Source: Elusimicrobiota bacterium
Lineage (GTDB): Bacteria > Elusimicrobiota > Elusimicrobia > Elusimicrobiales > Elusimicrobiaceae
Direction of reading: 5' to 3'
Assembly: GCA_029008615.1 (NCBI GenBank)
Contig: JAQXJI010000006.1
Location: 167,159-231,158, forward strand
DNA: 64,000 bases
Shown: positions 44,408 through 56,300 of the stretch, piece after piece
Layout: each line of letters starts with the position of its first letter
How positions within the stretch are numbered: position 1 is the stretch's first letter
Translations under genes and position numbers: made by a program
Notes under the pieces: generated by a model
The model's database searches: none
Seen by the model: the letters and a program-made list of their open reading frames with translations, nothing else
Told to the model about the DNA's origin: nothing

Positions 44408-45952
44408 TTAAGCCGCTTCAGCGCCAGCCTGCTCCGTTCCGCCGCTTACATCAACTGATATACTAACCGTATCAGCGTCAAGTGTATTGCCGTCCATAAC
44501 CGATTTATTTATAATGCCCCAGTACGGATAAACCAATATTTGCTCGTTGTGGTTATAAACATTGGCTACTGCTTTGCCGTAATATACGCCTACAAGCCCA
44601 TTTATTATTGAACTAATATAGTTTGAGGATGTGCTTGTCGATAATAAATAATATTTGCCGTCGTATTTAAACGGAATCCCAGTAGAAATAGAGTTGTCTT
44701 TTGGGTATTTGCTTGTTTCATTAACAATGAAAGTGCCTATGTAATTTGCGCCGGCTATCGGCTTGATAAAATTATTATCAGCGTCAAGCAGTATAAAGCC
44801 AAACGGGCCAAAAATTTGGGTGTAGCCGTTTTCCAAAGTTTCTATTATCAAACTTTTGCGGCAGTTACTAGGATAGCTGTAAGAGTACCCAAATAAGAAA
44901 GAGTCCGCAATACTTGCAGTTGTTATGGTTTTTGTTATTTTTACGTTGGTTTCTAAGTTTTCAATTCCAAGATAATGGATACCGTTATTATAAGTGTAAG
45001 TATAAAGATAGTTGCCTTTAAACCCATAATAACATTTATTGGCATATTGCGTATTTAGGGCATAGGTCTGCTCCAAATCATTCCAGTTTATTTTAACTTT
45101 GGCAAGATGTGCGCCGTTTGGGCAAAACCAAAAGCCATTGTGATATTGGCTGTCAAAACCATAATCGCCGGAATAAACAAGGGCAGAAACAAAACCCCAA
45201 TTTTGGGTATCATAAACGCCGGTAGTTAAATCTATAAGCCATTGACGGCTTTGGGAATTATAACCCTTTAATAAAAGTTTTTGACCATTGGTGGCCCAAA
45301 CGCTTGGGCTTGAGGTGGGAAGCGTCTTTAAAGCACCTTCTTTTTGCGTCAAAGCTACGCAAGTTGCGGTTATTGTGTTAGTTTCAAGGTTAGGCGTAAT
45401 TACACCAGCGTGTCCAGAGGAAGAATAATAAACAATATTTAAGCTTTCCGGGACGGCTTTCATATATATATCGCCCAAGGTTACTTCTAAGCCGGCAGCC
45501 TTTACTGCAGCTTGCAAGGCGGTTTTATTAACATTAATTTTTAAGCCGCCGCCGTCTACTTCTTTACAGGTTTCGTCCCAAGTTACTTCCCTCAAATCAA
45601 ATATTAAAATTTGACTGGAAGTTGTTTGTTTGCGGAAATAGTAATCGTCTACAACGTCGGCAAAAAAAGACTCTGAGGAAGTGTGCATTCCGTAAGGTAT
45701 TAAAGCCATAGGAAAGTCGCGCCTAATCCCGCCGACGGTATTAGTCGGCAAAGCTTTTACGGCGTCGACAAGGCCTGTCGGATTATCCGCAGATATTTGC
45801 GTTTCGCTAAGCCCTTTTTGGATAAGGGTATCACGCAAATCGCCAAACACTTTACTGCACGCGGCGACGGTCAATTTATCGGTATTAAGCGCGCTTGTAC
45901 CGCCGGTTGCAGAGATTTTTAAAGTTTTTCCTAAGATATTTACTTCACTCAT
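44408..45952 (-). CDS. Putative tail fibre or receptor-binding protein
   Basis: 514 aa, beta-rich, repetitive in character; position in tail region. Confidence 0.5.
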   Translation of the reverse strand: MSEVNILGKTLKISATGGTSALNTDKLTVAACSKVFGDLRDTLIQKGLSETQISADNPTGLVDAVKALPTNTVGGIRRDFPMALIPYGMHTSSESFFADVVDDYYFRKQTTSSQILIFDLREVTWDETCKEVDGGGLKINVNKTALQAAVKAAGLEVTLGDIYMKAVPESLNIVYYSSSGHAGVITPNLETNTITATCVALTQKEGALKTLPTSSPSVWATNGQKLLLKGYNSQSRQWLIDLTTGVYDTQNWGFVSALVYSGDYGFDSQYHNGFWFCPNGAHLAKVKINWNDLEQTYALNTQYANKCYYGFKGNYLYTYTYNNGIHYLGIENLETNVKITKTITTASIADSFLFGYSYSYPSNCRKSLIIETLENGYTQIFGPFGFILLDADNNFIKPIAGANYIGTFIVNETSKYPKDNSISTGIPFKYDGKYYLLSTSTSSNYISSIINGLVGVYYGKAVANVYNHNEQILVYPYWGIINKSVMDGNTLDADTVSISVDVSGGTEQAGAEAA

Positions 45953-47206
45953 TTAATTTTCCTCCGTGATTTCTTCAATAGTTACATTATCCCCGGCTTC
46001 AAGCTTGGTATTTGCCTTTAATGAAGCCAGCTCCGCTTCCAAAGCCTCCACCCGCCTCAAAAGCTCCGCCCCGCCGGCCTGCGCCGAAACGGAAACCATA
46101 AAATCAAAAACGTTCGCCGTTTTGTTAAAGATAAAGCCGTAAGTCCTCCCAGCCAAAAGCGCGCCCGCGCCTAGCGGCAGGCCCTCGCCCAAAATCCCAA
46201 TTCCGGCCCCGCCGTTTATCGATAAAACCGCCGGCCCGGTATTATCATTTGCTATCTTAACCAAAAGCAAAGTATTATCGGGCAAGGTTTGAAAGCCTCC
46301 GCCGATAGTAATTTTAACCGTGTTCGCCGTCAAAGAACTATCCGCCGCGCGGTAAATGTAATTAGGCACGGCGGAAGGCGCGGCAAGCTTGGCGGTATAA
46401 ATAACGCTCAGCGGCCACAAAATTTGTTTTCCGCGCGTTTCGGCCCCGGCGAACTCTTGCCCCAAAAGGGAAAAATCAATTTTAATCGGCCGCCCGTGCG
46501 CCGCGCTGTCAAAGCCAAGAGTGCGCTCGTCGCTTTCGCCTTCTGTTGTCGCCGGGCCGCTTTGCCAGTTGGTGCCGCCGTCACTGTTGTCGCTTCCCGG
46601 CAGTTTAAAAGCCGGTATTTTGCGCACGGCGTCTTTTGTTATAGAGCCGATATTTTCCCCGTATTCGCCGGCTATCGGCCTTAAAACAAGCGGCAGACGC
46701 AAATCGGTTCCGTTCCAGCCGTAGAGGCCGCATTGCCCGTTTGCCGCCAATATTTGGGAATACTCTTCAAAAGTCGTATATTTGCCGGCGTCAAGCACAT
46801 GGCTTAAAAGTTCCGGGTAGTTTTGGGCGGCGGCTTCAAGCGTCTGGCCGTTAAGCCATTTTTGGCCGGGCAGTTCCTTTACGCCCGCGCTGGCCACCAC
46901 GGAGCCTACGGCGAGCGCGGAAGAAGCCATGGCCGCCGCCGTATTGCTTATAAGTTCCTGCCAGTCCGGCGCGGCCTGCGCCCCGGCCCACGGCCCGGCG
47001 AAGATCCAATCATTAAGGCTTTCGCTCCAGGCGTAAACTTCCAGCCCGCCGATAACGTGCAGTTCCCCGCTTTGGCCTTGGGGGACCGCGCTTTTAAGCA
47101 GGCCCAAAGTATCATAAGGCGCGCCCAAAAAAAGGGAAGAACCGTCTTTTCCGGGCTGGCCGGCGGGCCCTTGGCGGGCCGAGTCAAAAACTTCGCATTT
47201 AATCAT
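45953..47206 (-). CDS. Tail fibre/collar-like protein
   Basis: Short collagen-like GPAGQPGKDGSS start; tail-collar-like LNGQTLEAAAQNYPELLSHV ... DLRLPLV. Confidence 0.65.
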   Translation of the reverse strand: MIKCEVFDSARQGPAGQPGKDGSSLFLGAPYDTLGLLKSAVPQGQSGELHVIGGLEVYAWSESLNDWIFAGPWAGAQAAPDWQELISNTAAAMASSALAVGSVVASAGVKELPGQKWLNGQTLEAAAQNYPELLSHVLDAGKYTTFEEYSQILAANGQCGLYGWNGTDLRLPLVLRPIAGEYGENIGSITKDAVRKIPAFKLPGSDNSDGGTNWQSGPATTEGESDERTLGFDSAAHGRPIKIDFSLLGQEFAGAETRGKQILWPLSVIYTAKLAAPSAVPNYIYRAADSSLTANTVKITIGGGFQTLPDNTLLLVKIANDNTGPAVLSINGGAGIGILGEGLPLGAGALLAGRTYGFIFNKTANVFDFMVSVSAQAGGAELLRRVEALEAELASLKANTKLEAGDNVTIEEITEEN

Positions 47207-47516
47207 TTTTTCCGCTCCTCACTTCAAAAATCGTGTCGCATAAAAATCTTTTTTCTTTGCCGGAAGCGTCTTTAAGCTTCAAAATTATTTCATAAAAGCC
47301 CTCCGGCCAGTCTTTAGTATCGGCGGCGGTAAAGCGCAGATATATTTTTCCGTCGGCAAGTTCCGCCGCGCTTACATCCTGCTCGTAAACGCCGGGGCCT
47401 ATGTAAAGTTTTCCGCTCCAGCCGGAAAAATCATTAATATTTGTTTCGAGTTTTACTGTTTTTTGGGCCCCGGAAAAGGCGGAGTCGTCGCCTTTGTATA
47501 CCACTTTATTTTTCAT
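47199..47516 (-). CDS. BppU-like baseplate/tail protein
   Basis: 105 aa; KVVYKGDDSAFSGAQKTVKLETNINDFSGW...; DWPEGFYEIILKLKDASGKE. Confidence 0.45.
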   Translation of the reverse strand: MKNKVVYKGDDSAFSGAQKTVKLETNINDFSGWSGKLYIGPGVYEQDVSAAELADGKIYLRFTAADTKDWPEGFYEIILKLKDASGKEKRFLCDTIFEVRSGKND

Positions 47517-47531
47517 AAAAATGCTCCTTGT

Positions 47532-47716
47532 TAAATCGGTCTATGTTACATACTCTTTACTAGCAATTTTCCGTTTTTGAGCGTATTTTGATTTTTTTAC
47601 CGCTTCGGATACCGCGCCGCCCAAGGGCGGCATCGCACTTAGTATACCTTGCGTCAAAGAAAATCAAAATACATCTCAAAACCAAAAAATCACGTTGCTT
47701 ACGCGCTCACATTGCT
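47532..47716. repeat. Structured intergenic palindrome, copy C
   Basis: AAATCGGTCTATGTTACA head; 13-bp perfect arms GTATTTTGATTTT (47583-47595)/AAAATCAAAATAC (47660-47672). Confidence 0.75.
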
Positions 47717-47778
47717 AAAAATCACGCTGCTTACATTCTCTCACGTTAAAACCCACGATAACGCTCATTTAACGTAGG

Positions 47779-47806
47779 TCGGGTTTTACCCGACTTTCCT
47801 TTTACG
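47779..47806. repeat. Single REP-like hairpin
   Basis: ACGTAGGTCGGGTtttACCCGAC. Confidence 0.6.
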
Positions 47807-47807
47807 C

Positions 47808-50384
47808 TTATTCATAAGTCAAAATTCCGCAGAGGCAAAAGTTTTTGGCTCCCGCGTTTTTTATTATTATTTCCGGCGCGTTTGAAAGCAGTTTCTCTTC
47901 CCTGTTTAGTGCCCTCATGCGGCTTGCCGACGGCATGGAAGTTTCCAGCTCCCCGCAGTAAAAAGAGGAGTCCTTTTCGGCCGTGGCCTCGCTTAAAGCG
48001 CGCATATTGTTTTCGTCCTCGCCGTAATAAAAATCCTGAGTGTTAAACACCTGAAACACGTTCTTAACCGCATTAACTCCGTCCTTTTCTTGTGCGCCGG
48101 GGTATTTGGGCACCAAAACGGCTTTTACGTCTATATCAACCCCGGCGAAAGCTTTTAAAGCCGCGTCGAAAGGTATTTTAAGGGCCGATATATCCGCTTT
48201 TGCGCCGGGCGCGGCCGATATTTTAAAGGAATATTTGCCGTAAACGCCCGTTAAAGTTCTGCCCGCCGGCGGGGTAAACATTTTTTGCGGCAGAGTAAGT
48301 TCTTTTACGTATTTTTCTTCGCCGTCGGGCGTAACCGTCAAAGGGGAATAAAACTCCAGCGGCGGGCGGGAATTTGTTTTGTCGTAAACGTCGCGCATTT
48401 CTTCAAAGGCAAGCCACCTTCCGCCGTAAACGCCGGCCAGTCCGCTTTCGTCGCCGTCTTTGTCAAAGTTCATAACGGCGTCGCCCAAAGCCAAGCCCAG
48501 AGTATCGTTTAAAAACGCGCCTTTCGTTCCCTCGTTGATATCCAAAAATAAAATTCTGTGCGCGCCGCTTTGCATTCTTATCGAAAGCGCGTTATACGGG
48601 TGTTCTAGGGGGAAGACGTCACTTATTTTCTCCTTAAACTGATACTTGGCCAGTTTCAGCAAATCGTTTTTAAGATAAGCGTTTGTTTGGAAGTTGTACT
48701 GGCTCAAATATAAATTTTGTCTGTCTTTGCTTACGTAAATAATATTTCCGTCCGCGTCGGCGGGCAAAACCGCGCTTGCGGCGGCCGTGGCTATAAACGG
48801 CGCGGTGATATTGGTGTTTGTAATAACGCCGTCGTCCGGGGCGTAAAGACGCACAAGGCCGTTGTCCGTACCGGCGACCAAAGCCGCGCCTATGCGTTTA
48901 ATCCAGTTAATGCGGGCGAACTCGCTTTGTATAATCATTTTAATAGAGCATTCCGCGTCAACGATACCGTAATTAAAATCGCTGAAGTTAAGGTAATCGT
49001 CGCTTTGGCTCAGGCAGATGCAGGGCCCCTCGGCGGAGTTGTAGGAAAACGCCAGCCTCCCGTCGATAAAATCCACGCAGTTGGGGTAAGTTACGCCGTC
49101 AACCAGCCCAAGCCGCCATTTATAGGTTTTTATTTTGTCGGGCATATAATCAATTACCAAAGCTTTCACTTTGTAGGGGGAAACATACTCGGTAATCAGC
49201 GCGCGGCCAAAACCGCTGTGCAGGTATTTAAACATCAGTCTGCCGTCGGATACCGTACCCTCGGTGTGTTTCGGCTGGCTGTAACCGGCCTTGCCCGCTC
49301 CGCTTGTTACTTTGTAATAATTTTCTCCGCTTTTAACCACGTCGTTAAGCGCATAGCCCTCGCTGTCCATGCTCCAGCCTTTTGTGGCGGCGTCAAAATA
49401 TTTAAGCTGTATATACTGCCCCTGCATATCCTCGGTAAAAAAGGGCAGGCCCTGCCCGCCGGTCTGCGTAAAGGCCGAGTTCATCGTAAAAACGGTTTCT
49501 TCCAGCGTTTGGGCGTTAAGCACTTTAATTGTGCAGCTGATAGCCTTGCCGGAATAATTTACCGTATTCGAAGCGGCCGTAACGGTCTGCGCGCTTACGT
49601 TTCCCTGCGCCTGCAAATCGGTGTTTGCGCGTAAAAGGTAGCTTACGGCCATTTCGGCGTTTACGTTTAAATCGGGCAGGTTTTCAAGCGCGGGGCCCTC
49701 GTTTTCGCCAATGGTCCAAACAATGCTTTTTACGCTTTCGCCCGAAGCCAGCTGATAAGGCTGCAAAGCCAAATCGGCGGCGGGGTTTTCCGCGGCGGAA
49801 GTCAAAGTTATATTCCCGCTCACGCCGGAAGCTTCAATAAGCCGGCCTTTATTGGTGTTAAATTCTTTCCACGGCCCGTTATTAAAGGCGACGGCGTTAT
49901 AAGTCCAAGTTTCCCGCGCATAATATTTTACTTGGGCGAAGGGGTAATCCTCGTGGGCCAAATAAAGCACGTTTGCGCTTTGCTTGCTTCTAAGGCGTTT
50001 TATTCCTTTTAAGTCAAACAAATCTTTTGCCAGGTAAGGCGCGCTTATTTTTAAAGGCGAACCGTCTTCAAGCCGGATAAAATCAAAGCTTTCCAAATCA
50101 AAGGGGGCAAAGCCTCCGCCGTAAAACACAAGCAGGTATTTTATATTTCTTGTGCTGTTAAAGCTGAACAGCGCAAAAGGCCCGCTTACGCCAAGCTCGG
50201 TTTGCAGATCGGCCAAAAAGCGTTTGCCCGCGCGGTTAAAAAGCGCGCCGCTTTCGGTGGCGTAAACGTTTTTGCCTTCGCGCAGGTGGTTTTGCAAAGC
50301 CTCGTAATCTGCGCGGCTTTCCACGGTCGGGTCAATTTCCCCGTAAATAAAATTAAACTTTTGGGAAATCAGCTTTCTTCTCAT
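47808..50384 (-). CDS. Phage tail nozzle/stabilisation-like protein
   Basis: 858 aa; MRRKLISQKFNFIYGEIDPTVESRADYEALQNHLREGKNVYATESGALFNRAGKRFLAD N-terminus resembles podoviral tail nozzle proteins. Confidence 0.6.
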   Translation of the reverse strand: MRRKLISQKFNFIYGEIDPTVESRADYEALQNHLREGKNVYATESGALFNRAGKRFLADLQTELGVSGPFALFSFNSTRNIKYLLVFYGGGFAPFDLESFDFIRLEDGSPLKISAPYLAKDLFDLKGIKRLRSKQSANVLYLAHEDYPFAQVKYYARETWTYNAVAFNNGPWKEFNTNKGRLIEASGVSGNITLTSAAENPAADLALQPYQLASGESVKSIVWTIGENEGPALENLPDLNVNAEMAVSYLLRANTDLQAQGNVSAQTVTAASNTVNYSGKAISCTIKVLNAQTLEETVFTMNSAFTQTGGQGLPFFTEDMQGQYIQLKYFDAATKGWSMDSEGYALNDVVKSGENYYKVTSGAGKAGYSQPKHTEGTVSDGRLMFKYLHSGFGRALITEYVSPYKVKALVIDYMPDKIKTYKWRLGLVDGVTYPNCVDFIDGRLAFSYNSAEGPCICLSQSDDYLNFSDFNYGIVDAECSIKMIIQSEFARINWIKRIGAALVAGTDNGLVRLYAPDDGVITNTNITAPFIATAAASAVLPADADGNIIYVSKDRQNLYLSQYNFQTNAYLKNDLLKLAKYQFKEKISDVFPLEHPYNALSIRMQSGAHRILFLDINEGTKGAFLNDTLGLALGDAVMNFDKDGDESGLAGVYGGRWLAFEEMRDVYDKTNSRPPLEFYSPLTVTPDGEEKYVKELTLPQKMFTPPAGRTLTGVYGKYSFKISAAPGAKADISALKIPFDAALKAFAGVDIDVKAVLVPKYPGAQEKDGVNAVKNVFQVFNTQDFYYGEDENNMRALSEATAEKDSSFYCGELETSMPSASRMRALNREEKLLSNAPEIIIKNAGAKNFCLCGILTYE

Positions 50385-53300
50385 TAATTATTCCTCCGTT
50401 GTTTTTTGCGGCGTTTTTTGGTTTTCTTCTTTTTCTCCCCGGTCATCTGCCCGGCGCGGTATTCGGTGTAGCCCGCCGCCCTTAAAAGGCCTTTTGCGGT
50501 TTTGCCGTCAAAAACGTCTTTAACTCCGCCGGCGGCGTTAAGCGCTGTCTGCGCCGGCAGGCCGGTATATTTAAGCAAAGCCGCCAAAGAGTTTATGCTG
50601 TCCGTTAAGCTCATTTCGCCAAGCAGCTCTTCCAGCCCGCCGGCGTCGTTGTAAGCTTTTACGGCTTTATTGACGTCGCGCTGTATGTCTTCAAAAGCGG
50701 GCATGGCCACGCTTGAGGGCGCGGGCAGTTTTTGGTTTTTGCTCTTGGCGTAAACGGCGTCCAAAAGGTATTTAACGCCGGCTTCGGCAAAAGCGTTTAC
50801 GGAAGCCAGCCCGGTAATTGGGGAAGCCAAAACGTCAAAAACGCCTTTTTGGGCTTTTTCCTCGCCGTCGTCGTCCTTGCCGGGGTAAAGCCAGGCAAAG
50901 CCCAAAAGCGTATAAATCATGGGGTTTAAAGCGGCGTATAAAAGCCACGTCTTGCCGAAATCCGCGGCGGAAATTTCCCCGTTTTTATACTGTATGTAGC
51001 TTGTCGCCAATTTGCCGAAGTACTGCTTGCTTTGGTTCCTGAACACGGTATAAATGCGCGCGGCGTAATTATCGGCATTGGCCTGATACTCGCCCAGCAA
51101 AGCTTTTTGGGAGCTTTGCAAAGTGCTTTCGCCCTGTTCTTCCACTTTGGCGCGGGCCTCCTGCGGGGAAAGTTTTAAATCCTCCGTCAAATATTTATAA
51201 TAGGGATACCCGCCGTAAACAAAGCTTGCCTTATCGCCCCAGCGTATATTAAACATCAGCGCGTTTGTAAGGTTGTTCCAGCGGGTTTGAAGCAAATTCA
51301 AATCGCGGGCGGCCATGGCGCGCTGCAAACTTTCGTTTATCGAACCTTGGGCAAAGCGCACTTCTATATGCGGCACGTTTTTAAGCATAAAATCATAAGT
51401 GGCTTTAGGCTTGGCCATACCTTCCAAAAAGTATTTGGCCCAAATATGAAAAGGCATTTTTTCGGCAAAGCTTATCCCGGTGGCAAACTGCTTTGCGCCG
51501 ACGGTGGCCTTTAAAGCCATCGCGCTTTTAACCCACCCGTTGAAGATAAACTCCATAACCGGGCTTGAACCCGCGCTCTTCTTTATTTGCGGGCCCTGCA
51601 AATCTATCAGGCGCAGAAGCTTGTCGTAAAGTTTTTTGCCGTCTTCGCGCCCGGCCGCGCTTTCAAAAGCTCTTTCTATCTTTTCGCTTTTAAATACGCC
51701 CTTTATCAGATTAAAGGTCAAAGCCTCATTTATATACTCGGCGGCGCGGTTGGTGTGGTTTTGCACTATTTCAAGAATGCTTGTCGGCTTCATGGCGACG
51801 CGGAAGCTTTTAACTCTTTTTTTAATAAAGCTCGGGTTCGCGCTCGCGTTTATGTATTGTTTAATATAATCCGTGTCGCCGCCTATATCCATGCGCCTGG
51901 CCACGCTGGGCAGATAGTTAGGGTCTTGCGGCAGGGAAAATCCGTGCATTTCCCTGAAAACGGCGTTTTCCCTCGCCCATTGTGCGGCCGTAAACTGTTG
52001 CAGTACGTCGGCAAGGCGTTTTTCCGCCGGGGTCAAAAGGTTAAACATTTGCTCCAGCTGGTTCTGCCCGTATTGCCTTAAAAGCCTGCCCCTTAAGCCG
52101 TAATCAACAATGCTTCCGTCTTCGCGCGTTTCGGGCTGGGTGTTTTTATACCATTCGTAAACGCTCATTATTTCCAGTTTGTTAAGGTCGTCTTGGTCTA
52201 TATCCTGCTCGGCAAGCCATTTGCCGTCTTGCAAAATTCTGGCCTGCTCCGCGCCGTCGGCCTCGTTAAGGGCGCGCATATAGTTTTCCGCCGTAAATAC
52301 GGTTTTTTGCAGTTCCGCTATTTTGTTTAAAACCGCGCCGTTGCTTTTAAGATCCAAAACCGTGCGGAAGATATCGTTTAACTGCCGGCCCTTTTCATAT
52401 TTGTAAAGGGCGGTGCCTCTTTGGCCTTGTAAAGTGTCCAAAGCGTCGGCGAGGTTCGTTTTGGTTTTTACCAGTTCGCCGTTTTCGTTTACTTCTTCAT
52501 GCTCAATAACGCCGAAAGCGTTTAAAAGGAACTGCTTATAATTGGTATCGGGCAGGTTTAAAAACCACTTTGCGCCAAAGGGCAGTTTTCTGTTTCTTAA
52601 AGCTTGGTTTAAAGCTTCGCGCAGGTATTCGCGGCTTAGCTGTTTTCTAAGTTTTTCCCTTAACTTGTTGGCGCGGCCGGCTTTTAACAGGGCGGAAACG
52701 TCCTCAAAAAGTTTTTGGCTGTCGGCGGGGTTGTTCTCCTTGCCGTTAACCAAAAATTCCAAAACGCCGTTTAAAAGGGCTTCTTCCACGGGGTAAATAT
52801 CGCCGTTTTGTACGGCGGCCATGGCCTTATCCTGCCGCGCGTTTAAAATAACCTGCAGTTCTTCCGGGCTGTAAGGCTTTGTACGCGTGTTGAAAGTATT
52901 TGATTTTTCAGCTATAATATCATTGTCCCCGTTTAGCAACGGTTTAAAAGCCGTGTCTCTGGCGGGGATAACTTTTTGCCCTGCGTAATTTTTATTATAT
53001 TTGGCTATTTTGCGCTTGACAAAATCTCTCAAATCTCCTAAATTATCTATATGCGGAAGATGGCCGAAGTTCGCTTCGGAGGGACCTTCCGCATTTGAAG
53101 GCTGTTGTTGGCCAGTTTCCATATTGGGGCTGGAGTTACCGACAGCCTTCTTTTTTTCTTCCGTTTGCAAATTGTTTTTCTCAAGCGTAAGATCGGGCTT
53201 TTTTAAACCCCAGTATTCCCGCGCCTTTTGCAAAAAGTCAAAAGCCCTTTGGCTCAGTTTGGCTTTTTTGACGTTGCCGCTTTTCTCAAAAGCTTTGCGT

Positions 53301-56300
53301 TTAAGTTCCGTGTCTATCTTGCGCCAAATATAGCGGTTGTAATTTTCCTTTTGGGTTTTCTTCGCCCAAGCCATAAGCCCGTTAATCTGCTGGTTTAAAG
53401 ATTTTTTAAAATGGCTCACGGTCCCGGCGGTATGCGCTATCATGCGGTTTACGTCCGCGGGGGATAAATGCTCCTCTCCGCTTAAAGCTTTTTGCAAAAC
53501 GGCGGTAAGGCGGGGGGTAAAGTTCTCTTTTAAAAAAGCCTTGGCGCGGTTTGCGGCGGCTTTTTCTTCCTCGGTCAAAGCGGCGCGGTAGCCAAGCTTT
53601 GCGCGGCTTTCTTCTTCCAAAACGGCTTGGGCTTGGCGCGTTTTTTCTTCCGCGTTTTGCATTAAGGCGTTTATCTCTTTTAAAACTCCGGCCTTTTTTG
53701 CGCCCCAGTCCGTTGCGGGCGCGTCCAGCTTGCGCCTTTCGGCTTTGCCCTCTTCGGTCTTGGCGTATTCGGCTTCAAGCTTTTCAAGCAGTATCCCGGC
53801 CGCGTCTAAAATATCCTTGGCTTCTTTGGCCTCTTTAAGTTCTTTAAGCAGGGCCTCTTTATTTTCAATTTCGCGCTTGTTAATTTCGCTTATAACGGCT
53901 TTTTTAACGGCGCGCGCCCGTTGGTTGACTTCCCGCTCCTTTTCGGTTATACTTTTATTATCAGACGCAAGAGCAGAAAGGACAGCTGCCCCTTGAGGTT
54001 CACTCCTCTCGGTTATGAGGAATTGTCCGTCCTCGCGTCTGGTAAATCTTTTATTATCAGACGCAAGAGCAGAAAGGTGAGCTGCCCCTTGAGGTTCACT
54101 CCTCTCGGTTATGAGGAATTCACCGCCCTCGCGTCTGGTATTTTTTTTGTAAAGTTCCACTCTAGGCCTGTCTATTTTTAAAAAGCTTACCACCTCAAAA
54201 TTATCTTTATTTTCAGCCATTTCCAATACGGCGCTTTGGCCTTTTTCGTTTTCCCGCAGGAAAGTAAAATAATTCGGTTTGGTTTTAGGTTTTACCTGCA
54301 AAATGGCCGTCGCGCCGTAAAGGGCTTTTGCCAATATTTCGTTATATTCTTCCGTCGGTATTTCCGGGTGGCGCTTTTTTTCTTTCTCGATAATATTCTT
54401 TTTAAGCACCACGGGCTTGCTCTTTTTGTTTAAAAGCTTTAAATCGGCGGTGTTTAAAGGCGGCAGAATGCAGTCCTTTGAGGGGTTTTTATAATTTTCC
54501 GCGTCCGGCATTTCGCTTTCGGTAAAAGCTTTAAGCTTTTCTTCAAACTCCGCGCGCGCGGCGGCTTTGGCTTTGTGCAAGTCCTCCTGGCGTTTGTCGG
54601 CGGTATTTTTCCACGCCTCGGCCTCTTTGCGCGCTTTTTCTATTTTAGGGTTTAAAGCGTCTTCGGCTTCTTCCCGCGCGGCCTCCTCCAGCTCCTCAAT
54701 TTGGGCGGCCACAAAATCTATGTCCTTTGCGCTTACGGGCCTGTAACCCTCAAGCCTTAAGCCTTTTATTATATCTTTGACGCGGCGGTACTCTTCCATC
54801 TTCCCGCCCAAAGCGTCTTCCGCGGTTTTGGCCGCTTCCATGTAAGCTTCAAACTGCTCCACGGCCGGCAAATCTTCCAAGCGGTAAACGTCTTCCCCGT
54901 TTAATGCGCGCTCTATCATTTCAGCGGCTTCCCGGTTAAGGCGGTTTAAATCTTCATAAGTGTCAATCTCGCCCGCCAAAAACCCCCAGTCAATCAAACG
55001 CCGCGCCAAATCGTCGCCTATACCGCCTTTGCGGTTTGGTATTCTTGCGTTTTTGTAAGCTTCCGCGTCCACCCTGCCCGCGCCGGCGTAATTCGCGCCG
55101 TATTTCCTTAAATAAGTCCTCAGCGTTGCTTTGGGCAAAGGCGGCGCGCCCATGTCCAAAACGGAAAGATACTCTTCAATATCCCGCAAAGTAAGGCCCT
55201 CAACGTCCGTCTTGCCCTCTTCGCGCAGCTGTTTTATGGCCTTGCGCGTCTTCTTGGTTTTAACTTCGTCTTGGTAAAGTTTTAAATGCTCCTCAACATC
55301 CCGCCCGGAAAGTTCAAACATCCTGTCGTAAACGGCGCGGCCCGCTTCGCTCATTTCCACAAGCGCGCCGTTGTAAATATCCATAAACCATTGGCGTATT
55401 TTTTCAAAAACGCTTTTTAAAGCCGGGGCGGGGGCTTTGCCTTCCATAAGGTACGTTTCAAGGCCCTGTGCAAGCTTTTCCTGCTGTGCGCGCGTATAAA
55501 CGTAACGCCCCGCTTTAACCTGCGGTTTGCCAAGCCACTCGTCCAAATCTTTTTTAGTTTCTTTAAATTCGTCTTCGGCGTAAATATCCTGTGCGGTGTA
55601 AAGCCACAAATGGCCCAGTTCGTGCAAAAGAGTGCTCTTGTCGCCGGTCTGCATTATCTTTACAAGCGCATAATAAACGTTTCCTTTTTTGCTCAAATCT
55701 ATACTGCCGCGCTTACCCTGCCCGTACCGCTTGACAACGTCTTCCTTGGTTGGTATATTATTAAAGAAGCCGTCGGCTTTGTTTCCCTTGGGCGATTGTA
55801 GCTCTTGCGGCCTTACAAATTCGGCGGCTCTCTTTTCGTCCAAATATAGCAAATTTCCGTTTTCAATATTATTTTTTACAAAAGCTGTAAAATTATTGCG
55901 GCCATAAACGCTTGGAATAATATTTATCCCCTTATTTGCAGGCTTTAATATTACCAACGCTTGCCGTTTGCTTTCGTCTTTTGCGTCTACCACGGCCACC
56001 AAATTGCCCGGAACGGTTGCGGATTTAAACACCATTATAGGGTTGTAGACCAGATTCGGCAATCTCCGCATATCACCCATTTTCATATTGTGTTTGTCTG
56101 AAACCGCTTTTCTCAAAACCGTTACAGGTAAATTTAAAGAACCTTTTGGCAGACCCATATCCAAATATATTTGCGGAGTACTTCCCACTTTTATTAGCTG
56201 GCCGCTCTTGAGTTCGCCCTCTTCGGCTTTTTTTAAGTCTTCCTCATATTTTCTTCTGTCTTCCGCGGAAGGCGTAAAAATATCTTCCGCTTCTTCTTGG

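Noticed and set aside
44408-47206. Diversity-generating retroelement acting on the tail fibre genes
   Set aside because: No reverse transcriptase ORF and no obvious template/variable repeat pair near these genes.
48717-49634. 305-aa plus-strand ORF
   Set aside because: Antisense to the tail nozzle-like gene, which has the better start, position and composition.
53952-54139. CRISPR array
   Set aside because: Only two units, the repeats are 80-bp palindromes with a 16-bp spacer that is itself shared with the upstream flank, and there are no cas genes.
53921-54181. Plus-strand 86-aa ORF (IIRRKSRKDSCPLRFTPLGYEELSVLASG repeated) across the palindromes
   Set aside because: It is the antisense reading of the palindromic repeat inside the 2838-aa ORF; palindromes often stay open on both strands. 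Kept only as part of the repeat finding.
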